Positions 15,762 through 23,496 of a stretch of DNA of 37,434 bases are shown here, piece by piece. The stretch is from JAVEYA01 sp034003745 (lineage in GTDB: Bacteria > Bacillota > Peptococcia > DRI-13 > PHAD01): assembly GCA_034003745.1 (NCBI GenBank), contig JAVEYA010000014.1, positions 1 through 37,434 of the forward strand, given 5' to 3'. Both the position numbers and the translations under genes were made by a program. Each line of letters opens with the position of its first letter. Within the stretch, counting starts at the first letter, position 1. Below the pieces are notes generated by a model. That model was not told the DNA's origin. It worked only from the letters and a program-made list of their open reading frames with translations, and searched no databases.

Positions 15762-17588
15762 CTACTCCACCGTCACGCTCTTGGCCAGGTTCCGCGGCTG
15801 GTCGACGTTACAGCTTCGCACTACAGCGGCGTAATAAGACAGCAGCTGCAGCGGAATGATGGCCAGCACGGGTGAGACGATATTCTCTATCTTAGGAATA
15901 TAGATCGCCTGATTCACCGTCTTGAGGATTTCCTTATCCCCTTCGGTGGCCAGACCGATAACGTAGGCGTCCCGGGCGGTTACTTCCTTGACGTTGCTTA
16001 AGGTTTTCTCATACGTCTTTTCCTGCAGAGCAACGGCGACAACCGGAGTCTCAGCCGTGACCAGCGCGAGCGTTCCATGCTTCAGTTCCCCCGCGGCATA
16101 GGCTTCCGCGTGAATATAGGAAATTTCTTTGAGTTTCAGGGCGCCTTCCTGGGCCACGTTGTAATCATAGCCGCGGCCGATGAAGAAGAGGTTCTCCGCG
16201 CCTTTGATGCTCTCGGCCAACTGCAGATAGACCTCTTTCTGGTCGAGAATCTTCTGCGCCTTCTGGGGCAGTTCCTGCAATGCGGAGAGAATCCGGGCGG
16301 CCCGCGTCTCCGTGATGCTGCCTTTGGCCTGGGCCAGGTAAATGCTCAGCAGGTACTGGGCAATCAACATGGTCGTATAGGCTTTGGTGGAAGCCACCGC
16401 TATTTCGGGGCCCGCCCACAGATATACGGTATAATCGGCTTCCCGCGCGATGGAACTGCCCACCACATTGGTGATGGCCAGTGTCGCGGCGCCGCGGCTT
16501 TTAGCTTCCCGCATAGCCGCCAGCGTATCCGCGGTCTCACCGGACTGGCTGATAAATATGGCCAGGGTGTGGGCATCCACCAAAGGCTCGCGATAGCGGA
16601 ATTCCGAGGCGACATCCACTTCCACGGGGATCTGCAGGAATTCTTCCAGTAAAGGTTTGCCGATTAAGCCGGAATGATAGGCCGTGCCGCAGGCCACAAT
16701 AAAGACCTTCCGCCAGTTATTGACCTGCTCCGTGGTAAAATTCAGTTCCGGGAAACGGACCTTGCTCTCCTGGATCCGGCCGGTCAGCGTCTTTTTAAAG
16801 GCTTCGGGCTGCTCCATGATTTCCTTGAGCATAAAATGGTCGTAGCCGCCCTTTTCCGCCGCTTCCGCGTCCCATTCCACGTAAAAGATTTTACGCTCTA
16901 CTGCCTGGTTATGCTTATTCAGAATGGTGACCTTCTCCGCGGTCAGGATAATGACCTCGTTATCCTCCACCAAATAGACATTCCGGGTATGATTGAGGAT
17001 GGCCGGGATATCGGAGGCGATAAAGTTTTCCCCTTGGCCTAAGCCCACAATCAGGGGAGAGTCTTTCCTGGCGGCGACAATTTTATCCGGCTCGTTCACC
17101 GAAATTACGCCCAGCGCATAGGAGCCGTGTACTTTCTCCAGGGTCTTTCGGACGGCTTTGACCAAATCCCCATCGTAGAACTCCTCTACCAGATGGGCAA
17201 TCACTTCGGTATCCGTTTCCGAGGTGAAGATATGCCCTTTTTCATCAATCAACCATTCTTTCAGTTCCAGATAGTTTTCGATAATCCCGTTATGAACGAC
17301 GGCAAAATTGTCCGAGCAGCCCTGATGCGGGTGGGAATTAATGTCGCTGGGACGGCCGTGGGTGGCCCAGCGGGTATGCCCGATGCCGATTTTTCCCCGG
17401 GGGCTGTCCGCTGCCAGCTTTTTTTCCAGATTACTCAGCTTTCCGGCTGCTTTGACTACTTTGATCATATCTTTTTCAATTACAGCTACACCGGCAGAAT
17501 CATACCCTCTATATTCCAGGCGCTTCAGCCCGGAAACCAGAAGGCTGGTGGCGTCCTGAGGCCCGATGTAGCCAACTATACCACACAT
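15762..17588 (-). CDS. glmS: Glutamine--fructose-6-phosphate aminotransferase (isomerizing)
   Basis: A 608-residue enzyme making glucosamine-6-phosphate from fructose-6-phosphate and glutamine, the first step to UDP-GlcNAc and peptidoglycan. The N-terminal class II glutaminase starts MCGIVGYIG, with Cys2 as nucleophile after Met removal, and includes GHTRWATHG. Two SIS sugar-isomerase domains follow (ISQSGETADT near residue 350; EGALKLKEISYIHAEA near 490). The C-terminus NLAKSVTVE is the family's active-site tail. Full length. The ATG at 17588 has GAGGGGG about 12 nt upstream. Expression is controlled by the glmS ribozyme in the 5' leader, so product level should feed back on the mRNA. Identity is essentially certain. 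Confidence 0.98.
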   Translation of the reverse strand: MCGIVGYIGPQDATSLLVSGLKRLEYRGYDSAGVAVIEKDMIKVVKAAGKLSNLEKKLAADSPRGKIGIGHTRWATHGRPSDINSHPHQGCSDNFAVVHNGIIENYLELKEWLIDEKGHIFTSETDTEVIAHLVEEFYDGDLVKAVRKTLEKVHGSYALGVISVNEPDKIVAARKDSPLIVGLGQGENFIASDIPAILNHTRNVYLVEDNEVIILTAEKVTILNKHNQAVERKIFYVEWDAEAAEKGGYDHFMLKEIMEQPEAFKKTLTGRIQESKVRFPELNFTTEQVNNWRKVFIVACGTAYHSGLIGKPLLEEFLQIPVEVDVASEFRYREPLVDAHTLAIFISQSGETADTLAAMREAKSRGAATLAITNVVGSSIAREADYTVYLWAGPEIAVASTKAYTTMLIAQYLLSIYLAQAKGSITETRAARILSALQELPQKAQKILDQKEVYLQLAESIKGAENLFFIGRGYDYNVAQEGALKLKEISYIHAEAYAAGELKHGTLALVTAETPVVAVALQEKTYEKTLSNVKEVTARDAYVIGLATEGDKEILKTVNQAIYIPKIENIVSPVLAIIPLQLLSYYAAVVRSCNVDQPRNLAKSVTVE

Positions 17589-17652
17589 TTAATCGTTTTC
17601 CCCCTCTGATTGAGTTCAATTTCACATTATGCTATGCTATTCAATTTCAGAA

Positions 17653-17788
17653 CCGACACCCGGCGTCCTTTGTCTCCCGGATCACTCCGGGCCTTTAAGA
17701 CGCTTTTTACGGTGGTGCGCACCGGGGGGCATCCGCCGATACCTCGATAAACCCCCACCCTCGTCAACCGCGCTTGCGGTTCAGGCGC
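17653..17788 (-). ncRNA. glmS ribozyme (glucosamine-6-phosphate-activated self-cleaving riboswitch)
   Basis: On the minus strand the leader carries the conserved glmS ribozyme segments in order: A|GCGCCTGAAC at the cleavage site, a P2 hairpin AACCGC/GCGGTT, TTGACGAGG, GGGGGTTTATCGAGG, ATCGGCGGATG with a C-rich strand, then GGGAGACAAAGGACG. These match the known core (for example GACGAGGAUGGGGUUUAUCGA and GGCGGAUG). Cleavage is expected between A at 17789 and G at 17788. The RNA lies 65 nt before glmS, as expected for a leader element that destabilises the message when glucosamine-6-phosphate is high. The 3' boundary is approximate. Confidence 0.93.
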
Positions 17789-17817
17789 TAAAAATCAATC
17801 TTACTCTTATCCTGCAT
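17788..17817 (-). CDS. Nine-codon leader ORF ending on the glmS ribozyme cleavage site
   Basis: ATG at 17817 followed by eight sense codons (product MQDKSKIDF) and TAG at 17790-17788. A near-perfect Shine-Dalgarno AAGGAGGTGG (17830-17821) ends 3 nt before the ATG, with GGAGG 6 nt away, the best site in this leader. The last base of TAG is G1 of the ribozyme, so self-cleavage would cut inside the stop codon. No function is known for such an ORF. It may be a real translated leader or a chance product of a strong site; I have not seen one described. It is too short to be supported by coding statistics. Confidence 0.45.
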   Translation of the reverse strand: MQDKSKIDF

Positions 17818-17848
17818 CAACCACCTCCTTAAAATACTAGAGGGTTTA

Positions 17849-18856
17849 TTATTCCTCGCCGCTTTCCGGGAACATGATCAGCTGCTTTTCATCGTCTTCT
17901 TCATAGTCATATTCCACCCGGTTGCGGTTCTTGGCTTTGGCGCGATACATCGCCGCGTCGGCCCTGCTGATCAACGACTCCAGCACTTCCTGGCGGTTGC
18001 CGTTCCTATTGTTTATGCCGGTATAGACGGCCACGCCCATACTCGCGGTGATAAACAGTTCCGTATCTTCATACAGCAGCGATGATTCTTCAATTTTCTG
18101 CCTAAGCCGCTCGGCAAAAATTCTGGCCCCTTTTAGGTCGGTATCCGGCAGCATAATGGTAAATTCATCGCCGCCAATTCTGGCAATAATATCGGAAAAA
18201 CGAATCGTCTTACTCAGAAGTTTGGCCAGATAAATCAAGACGGCGTCCCCGGCCTGATGCCCGTGGGAGTCATTGATCACCTTGAAATTATCGATATCCA
18301 GAAAAATCAGCACGCAGGTTCGTTCATTACGCTGGGTCAGCTCAATCATCTGCAGTCCCTGCTGGTAAAAATAGTGGCGGTTGGGAATCCCTGTTAAGGC
18401 ATCGTTATGGGCCTGAATCTGCAGGTTTTCCATCAAAAAGCCCAGCTTTTCGGCCATAGCATAAAAAGACCGGCTCAGTCTTTCAATTTCCTGATAGGCA
18501 TAGGTGTCCAAAGCGGCCCAGGACATGGCCTCAGATTTGCAATCAGCCTTAAATGCCTCCATCTTTTCAGTCAGATGGGTCAGCGGCGTTACGATCTTCC
18601 CCGTAATATATTTGGCCAGTGGAATGATAATCAGGAGCATAATAAAGAAAATCACGATGATTACCGTTAAAAGCTGTGTCAAAAGCATTATCTGCTGGTC
18701 CTGCGGAGTAGCCATCTGATAGGCTTCACCCGCGATGATGGCCTGATAGTTGATGAACAAATAAACACCCAGGCCTAAAGAAACGGAAACAAAGCCGACA
18801 ATGGTAAACCACCTGACCAGCACCTGATATAGCCTTATTTTAGGAGGAGCAGTCAA
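17849..18856 (-). CDS. Membrane diguanylate cyclase (HAMP-GGDEF)
   Basis: A 335-residue c-di-GMP synthase. Two TM helices (about 14-36 and 57-82) bracket a very short outside loop; a HAMP-like linker follows (about 83-140). The GGDEF domain (about 150-320) has NDALTGIPNR at the start, FLDIDNFKVINDSHGH with the metal Asp, and an intact GGDEF at 228-232. An allosteric I-site RFSD (219-222) lies exactly five residues before it, so the enzyme is probably product-inhibited. There is no EAL domain. The start is a TTG at 18856 placed 8 nt after GAGGAGG. A TTGACA promoter candidate and a 12-nt direct repeat lie upstream. The input signal is unknown because the extracytoplasmic loop is too short for a classic sensor. 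Confidence 0.9.
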   Translation of the reverse strand: MTAPPKIRLYQVLVRWFTIVGFVSVSLGLGVYLFINYQAIIAGEAYQMATPQDQQIMLLTQLLTVIIVIFFIMLLIIIPLAKYITGKIVTPLTHLTEKMEAFKADCKSEAMSWAALDTYAYQEIERLSRSFYAMAEKLGFLMENLQIQAHNDALTGIPNRHYFYQQGLQMIELTQRNERTCVLIFLDIDNFKVINDSHGHQAGDAVLIYLAKLLSKTIRFSDIIARIGGDEFTIMLPDTDLKGARIFAERLRQKIEESSLLYEDTELFITASMGVAVYTGINNRNGNRQEVLESLISRADAAMYRAKAKNRNRVEYDYEEDDEKQLIMFPESGEE

Positions 18857-18887
18857 TAAACAAACCTCCTCAACTTCTGTTTCCAGC

Positions 18888-18915
18888 CCTATTCTACAAT
18901 AATCCTATTCTACAA
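18888..18915. repeat. Direct repeat of 12 nt upstream of the diguanylate cyclase gene
   Basis: CCTATTCTACAA occurs at 18888-18899 and 18904-18915, a 16-nt period, between the candidate promoter and the ribosome binding site. It may be an operator or an mRNA element; nothing else supports a function. Confidence 0.5.
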
Positions 18916-18931
18916 CAATATAGAATGCAAC

Positions 18932-18960
18932 ATCTATGCCAATTCAAGGTATACTGTCAA
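18932..18960 (-). promoter_or_regulatory. Candidate promoter of the diguanylate cyclase gene
   Basis: A perfect -35 TTGACA (18960-18955, minus strand) is followed 17 nt later by ATAGAT (18937-18932), a weak -10. It lies between purD and the cyclase gene, so the cyclase need not depend on pur operon read-through. I saw no terminator after purD. Confidence 0.35.
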
Positions 18961-18982
18961 AATAATACAGCGTCCGGTCTTC

Positions 18983-20263
18983 TTATGCTTTCGGCAGCGC
19001 CCGATAAGCAATATCCCGGCGGAACTGCGCCCCTGAAAAGCTTATTTTCTCAACTTGCCGATAAGCCTTTTCCCGCGCCGCCTGCAGATCACGGCCCAGG
19101 GCCGTTACGGAAAGCACTCTTCCTCCGGCGGTGACGAGCCGTCCATCTTGCAGCGCCGTGCCGCTATGAAAGACGAGAGCGCCGTCTTCCGTCTTACTCT
19201 CCAGTCCGGTAATGGGCAACCCGGTCTGATACTTACCGGGATAACCGCCTGAGGCCATGACCACAGTTATACAGGACTCCTGACGCCATTTAATCTGTAT
19301 TTGTTCCAGCTTACCCTCCAAAACCGCCAGAATAATCTCGCCCAGGTCGCTCTCCACTCTCGGCAAGACGACCTGTGTTTCGGGGTCGCCGAAACGGCAG
19401 TTAAATTCCAATACTTTAGGGCCCTCTTTAGTCAGCATCAGGCCGGGATACAACACGCCGCAGTAAGGACGGCCTTCCTTTGCCATGGCTTGAATGACCG
19501 GCTGCAGAATCTTTTGATCGATTTCCGCCATCAACCCGGGCGTGGCGGCAGGAACCGGCGTATAGGCGCCCATGCCCCCTGTATTGGGCCCCTGGTCATT
19601 GTCAAAAATACGCTTATGATCCTGCGCCGGTGACATTGGGACAATGGTTTTTCCGTCACAGAAGGCTAAAATACTGAGTTCTTCGCCTTCCAGAAATTCT
19701 TCTATCACGATCTTAGCGCCCGCCTGGCCCACTGCTTCCCCACTCATGATTTCCCGGACGGCCTGCTCGGCTTCTTCATAAGTTTGCGCGATGATAACGC
19801 CTTTACCCGCCGCCAGGCCGTCGGCTTTGACTACCCAGGGGCCGTTCATTTCCCGGGCAAACTTTACGGCGCTCTCCCTATCGGTAAAGACCCCGTAACG
19901 GGCGGTAGGAATGCCGTATTTCTGCAGCAAGTCCTTGGCAAAAGCCTTGCTGCCTTCAATTTCAGCAGCCCGTTTACTGGGTCCGAAGGCTTTGATTCCC
20001 GCGGCTTCCAGTGCGTCCACCAGACCCAGAGTCAAGGGCAGTTCCGGCCCCACCACTACAATATCGATGTTTTTGGCTTTGGCCAAATCCACCAGACCCG
20101 AAATATCATCAACCTGGACGGGGATACATTCCGCATATTGACGAATGCCTCCGTTGCCGGGCGCGCAGTAAATTTCTGAAACAATCTCACTTTGCGCCAG
20201 CTTCCAGACCAGCGTATGCTCACGACCGCCGCTCCCAACCACCAGCACCCTGTACTTCTTCAT
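18983..20263 (-). CDS. purD: Phosphoribosylamine--glycine ligase
   Basis: A 426-residue ATP-grasp enzyme that joins glycine to phosphoribosylamine to give GAR, step 2 of purine synthesis. VLVVGSGGREHTL at the N-terminus and KADGLAAGKGV, GEELSILAFCDG, QDHKRIFDNDQGPNTGGMG and LEFNCRFGDPETQ mark the family. The start is taken as the ATG at 20263, placed after AAGGGGTGA; an upstream in-frame GTG would sit on the ribosome binding site itself. It is the last gene of the pur operon, 12 nt after purH. Full length. Confidence 0.96.
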   Translation of the reverse strand: MKKYRVLVVGSGGREHTLVWKLAQSEIVSEIYCAPGNGGIRQYAECIPVQVDDISGLVDLAKAKNIDIVVVGPELPLTLGLVDALEAAGIKAFGPSKRAAEIEGSKAFAKDLLQKYGIPTARYGVFTDRESAVKFAREMNGPWVVKADGLAAGKGVIIAQTYEEAEQAVREIMSGEAVGQAGAKIVIEEFLEGEELSILAFCDGKTIVPMSPAQDHKRIFDNDQGPNTGGMGAYTPVPAATPGLMAEIDQKILQPVIQAMAKEGRPYCGVLYPGLMLTKEGPKVLEFNCRFGDPETQVVLPRVESDLGEIILAVLEGKLEQIQIKWRQESCITVVMASGGYPGKYQTGLPITGLESKTEDGALVFHSGTALQDGRLVTAGGRVLSVTALGRDLQAAREKAYRQVEKISFSGAQFRRDIAYRALPKA

Positions 20264-20275
20264 CGCTCTCACCCC

Positions 20276-21811
20276 TTAATGTTTGAAATGACGCACGCCT
20301 GTAAAGACCATGATCAGGCCGTATTCATTGGCCTTCTGGATGGTATCCTCGTCCCGGATGGAACCTCCGGGCTGAATAACAGCCTTGATGCCCTGCTTGG
20401 CGGCCAATTCAACCGTATCGGAAAAGGGGAAATAAGCGTCCGAAGCCAGCACCGCGCCGCGGGCCTGGTTGCCGGCCTGCTCCAAAGCGATCCGGGCCGC
20501 GCCGACTCTGTTCATCTGTCCGGCCCCGACGCCCAGGGTCTGTTTATTTTTACTGATGACAATGGCGTTGGATTTGACATGTTTTACGACTTTCCAGGCA
20601 AATAAAAGCTCTTTCATTAATTCGCTATCCGGCTGCTTATTGGAAACAACCTTAAGGTCCTCAGACTTTATGAGCTCTTTATCCCACTGCTGTACCAAAA
20701 AACCTCCGCTCAAGGGTTCAATCCAATACTGCTGCTCCAGTCCGGGCTTTTCTCCCATCGCCAAAAGCCGCAGATTCTTTTTGTCCGCGAGCAGGGTCAG
20801 CGCCTCCGGCGAAAATCCCGGAGCGATGACGGCCTCCATAAAGGTCTTGCTGATTTCCCGCGCCGTCTTGGCGTCTACCGTCTTGTTCAGCCCGATAATT
20901 CCTCCGAAGGCCGAAATGGAATCGGCGGCATAGGCGCGCATATAGGCTTCCAGAATGTCTCCACCCAGCGCGGTGCCGCAAGGATTGGTGTGTTTGATAA
21001 TGGTGGCGGCAGGCGTAGTAAAATCCTGAACAACGGACCAGGCGGCCTGCAAATCCACCAGGTTATTGTAGGAGAGCTCCTTGCCCTGCAGCTGTTCCGC
21101 ACCGGCCAGGGACCCCGGCGCGTCTTGGGGCGCGCCGTAGAAAGCCGCCTTCTGGTGTGGGTTCTCGCCGTAGCGCAGTTCCTGCTTTTTGGTTCCGCTT
21201 AAAAACCAGACATTCGGGAACTCCTCACCCCGGATATCCCGGCTAAGATAAGTGCTTATCGCCATATCATATTCAGCCGTATGTGTAAATGCTTCTAAAG
21301 CCAGCTGAAAACGGGTCCGTTCATCAATATTTCCGTTCTTCTGCAGCTGAGCGATAATCTCGCCATAGCTGTCGGGATTGACCACCACAGTCACGCGCTG
21401 ATAGTTTTTAGCCGCGGAACGGAGCATGGACGGTCCACCGATATCGATGTTCTCAATGGCTTCCGCTAAAAGCACGCCCCGCCTGGCCACCGTTTCCTGA
21501 AAAGGATAAAGGTTAACTACGACCAGTTCGATCGGTTCGATCTGCAGCTTAGCCAGTTGTTCCAGATGCGCCGCATTCCCTTTGGCCAGTATCCCGGCAT
21601 GAATCTTGGGGTGCAGCGTCTTGACCCGTCCTTCCAGGATTTCCGGAAAACCGGTCAGTTCCGAAACAGGCGTGGCCGCGATTCCCGCCTCCTTCAGCGC
21701 CTGCGCCGTTCCGCCTGTGGAGATAATGGAAAAACCCAACTCTGTCAGGCTGCCTGCAAATTCCACAATGCCGTTTTTGTCCGATACACTGAGTAATGCC
21801 AGCCTACTCAT
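20276..21811 (-). CDS. purH: Bifunctional AICAR formyltransferase/IMP cyclohydrolase
   Basis: A 511-residue bifunctional enzyme for the last two steps to IMP. The N-terminal MGS-like cyclohydrolase domain (about 1-140) begins LALLSVSDKNGIVEFA and has STGGTAQALKEAG. The AICAR formyltransferase domain follows, with the conserved ATIIKHTNPCG near residue 270 and SDAYFPFSDTVELAAKQGIKAVIQPGGS near the end. 10-formyl-tetrahydrofolate is the formyl donor. The ATG at 21811 follows GGAAGGTGAG. It lies 27 nt after purN. Length is standard. Confidence 0.97.
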   Translation of the reverse strand: MSRLALLSVSDKNGIVEFAGSLTELGFSIISTGGTAQALKEAGIAATPVSELTGFPEILEGRVKTLHPKIHAGILAKGNAAHLEQLAKLQIEPIELVVVNLYPFQETVARRGVLLAEAIENIDIGGPSMLRSAAKNYQRVTVVVNPDSYGEIIAQLQKNGNIDERTRFQLALEAFTHTAEYDMAISTYLSRDIRGEEFPNVWFLSGTKKQELRYGENPHQKAAFYGAPQDAPGSLAGAEQLQGKELSYNNLVDLQAAWSVVQDFTTPAATIIKHTNPCGTALGGDILEAYMRAYAADSISAFGGIIGLNKTVDAKTAREISKTFMEAVIAPGFSPEALTLLADKKNLRLLAMGEKPGLEQQYWIEPLSGGFLVQQWDKELIKSEDLKVVSNKQPDSELMKELLFAWKVVKHVKSNAIVISKNKQTLGVGAGQMNRVGAARIALEQAGNQARGAVLASDAYFPFSDTVELAAKQGIKAVIQPGGSIRDEDTIQKANEYGLIMVFTGVRHFKH

Positions 21812-21838
21812 CTGAACTCACCTTCCCTTGTTTTTTCT

Positions 21839-22450
21839 TTAATCTGATAGGATTACTTTTCTGCCCCGGCAGATCACTCGTCCTTCGCTCAAGAGCTGAA
21901 TCGCCCGGGGATAAACTTCATGTTCCTGCTCCAGAATGCGCAAAGAAAGCGCCTCGACCGTATCCTCCGGATAAACCGGCACGACCGCCTGCAAAATAAT
22001 CGGTCCGGTGTCTACCCCTTCATCCACAAAATGCACGGTACAGCCGCTGAAACGAACACCGTAATCCACGGCCTGTTTTTGCGCGTCCAATCCCTGAAAG
22101 GACGGCAAAAGCGACGGATGGATATTTAAGATGGGAATTCCCGCATTTCGAATGAAGAACTTAGAAAGTATACGCATATACCCGGCCAGGATAATATAAT
22201 CCGCCCGGTATTCTTTTACTTGTTTCAGCAATTCCGCTTCATAATCCTTTTTTTCCAAAAAAGATTTAGGATCAATCCACAAGGCCGGGATATTCTCCCC
22301 GGCAGCCCGTTTTAATACCGACGCCCCTTGTTTATCACTCAGCACCACCACAACTTCGGCATTGACCTTTCCGGCCTTGGCGCCATCCAGAATAGCCTGA
22401 AGATTGCTCCCCCGGCCTGAGGCCAATACAGCCAATTTGAGGCGCGGCAT
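21839..22450 (-). CDS. purN: Phosphoribosylglycinamide formyltransferase
   Basis: A 203-residue folate-dependent GAR transformylase, step 3 of the pathway. VLASGRGSNLQAI binds the phosphoribosyl group. The catalytic triad is visible as Asn and His in ILNIHPSLLPSF and Asp in VDEGVDTGPIILQ. I start it at the ATG at 22450, whose A overlaps the purM stop (TGATG); the longer open frame upstream lies inside purM and is not part of this protein. No formate-dependent PurT is seen in the window. Confidence 0.96.
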   Translation of the reverse strand: MPRLKLAVLASGRGSNLQAILDGAKAGKVNAEVVVVLSDKQGASVLKRAAGENIPALWIDPKSFLEKKDYEAELLKQVKEYRADYIILAGYMRILSKFFIRNAGIPILNIHPSLLPSFQGLDAQKQAVDYGVRFSGCTVHFVDEGVDTGPIILQAVVPVYPEDTVEALSLRILEQEHEVYPRAIQLLSEGRVICRGRKVILSD

Positions 22451-23496
22451 CAGCTTAACCCCCTGATGGTGACTCCTGTCTCTCCTTCGACCACCCGGCC
22501 GATAATCCCGGCCGTTTCGCCCCGCTCCGCCAGCCATTGCAGGATGGGTCCGGCTTCCTGTTCATCCGTTATCAGGACAAAACCGATGCCCATGTTGAAG
22601 GTCCGCAGCATTTCCAGGGTCTCCACCGGTCCCTCGGAGGCAATCAATTGGAAGACCGGCGGAACCGTCCAGGAACCGTACTCAATCTCCAGATGCGTGC
22701 CTTCCGGCAGAATGCGCGGGGGATTCTCCAGAAGACCGCCTCCGGTAATATGAGCCATCCCTTTGATTTTAAAACGCCCCAGCATATCCTGCACCAATTT
22801 GACATAAATCCGAGTGGGTTTTAAGAGTTCTTCCCCTAAAGTGCAGCCCAGCTCCGGCACATATTTCTCCGGTTTCCAGTTCAAGCGCTCAAAAAACACC
22901 CGGCGCGCCAGTGAGAAACCGTTGGAATGGAGGCCGGCGGAAGCAATACCGATCAAGACGTTGCCCGGCTTGATCTCTTTTCCGTCAATAATCTCCGCTT
23001 TTTCCACCGCACCCACGGCAAACCCGGCAATCTCATATTCGCCCGGCTCGTAAACCCCCGGCATTTCTGCCGTTTCTCCGCCAATTAGCGCGCAGCCGGC
23101 CTGGATGCAGCCTTCGGCCACGCCGGAGACCAAGGCGGCCGCCTGCTCCGGCCTTAGTTTACCCACAGCCAGATAATCCAGGAAAAACAGCGGCTCCGCG
23201 CCGGAAACCAGAATATCGTTGACACACATGGCCACCGCGTCGATGCCGATGGTATCATGTTTATCCAGCAATTGGGCCACAGCCAGTTTCGTGCCCACGC
23301 CATCCGTGCCGGAGACCAGCACAGGATATTTATATTTTTGCATATCCAAAGCGAACAAAGCGCCGAATCCGCCTAATCCGCCCAGAACTTCCTTGCGCAT
23401 GGTTTTGGCCACGATGGGTTTGATCAATTCCACCGTTCGGTTGCCCTCACTGATATCGACCCCGGCCTGCCGGTAGGTCAGCAAATCGCGCCGCAT
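22450..23496 (-). CDS. purM: Phosphoribosylformylglycinamidine cyclo-ligase (AIR synthetase)
   Basis: A 348-residue enzyme that closes the imidazole ring, FGAM to AIR, using ATP. Family motifs include YRQAGVDISEGN, VSGTDGVGTKLAVAQ, ALIGGETAEMPGVY and MAHITGGGLLENPPR. The chosen start, ATG at 23496, follows GGAGG and gives the usual family length; it overlaps the end of purF by 19 nt. The ATPase fold is related to the second half of PurL, encoded three genes away. Confidence 0.97.
   Translation of the reverse strand: MRRDLLTYRQAGVDISEGNRTVELIKPIVAKTMRKEVLGGLGGFGALFALDMQKYKYPVLVSGTDGVGTKLAVAQLLDKHDTIGIDAVAMCVNDILVSGAEPLFFLDYLAVGKLRPEQAAALVSGVAEGCIQAGCALIGGETAEMPGVYEPGEYEIAGFAVGAVEKAEIIDGKEIKPGNVLIGIASAGLHSNGFSLARRVFFERLNWKPEKYVPELGCTLGEELLKPTRIYVKLVQDMLGRFKIKGMAHITGGGLLENPPRILPEGTHLEIEYGSWTVPPVFQLIASEGPVETLEMLRTFNMGIGFVLITDEQEAGPILQWLAERGETAGIIGRVVEGETGVTIRGLS

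Noticed and set aside
22450..22537. Longer PurN starting inside purM
   Set aside because: The extra residues are low-complexity and unlike PurN. The ATG at 22450 gives MPRLKLAVLASGRGSN and overlaps the purM stop, as expected in this operon.
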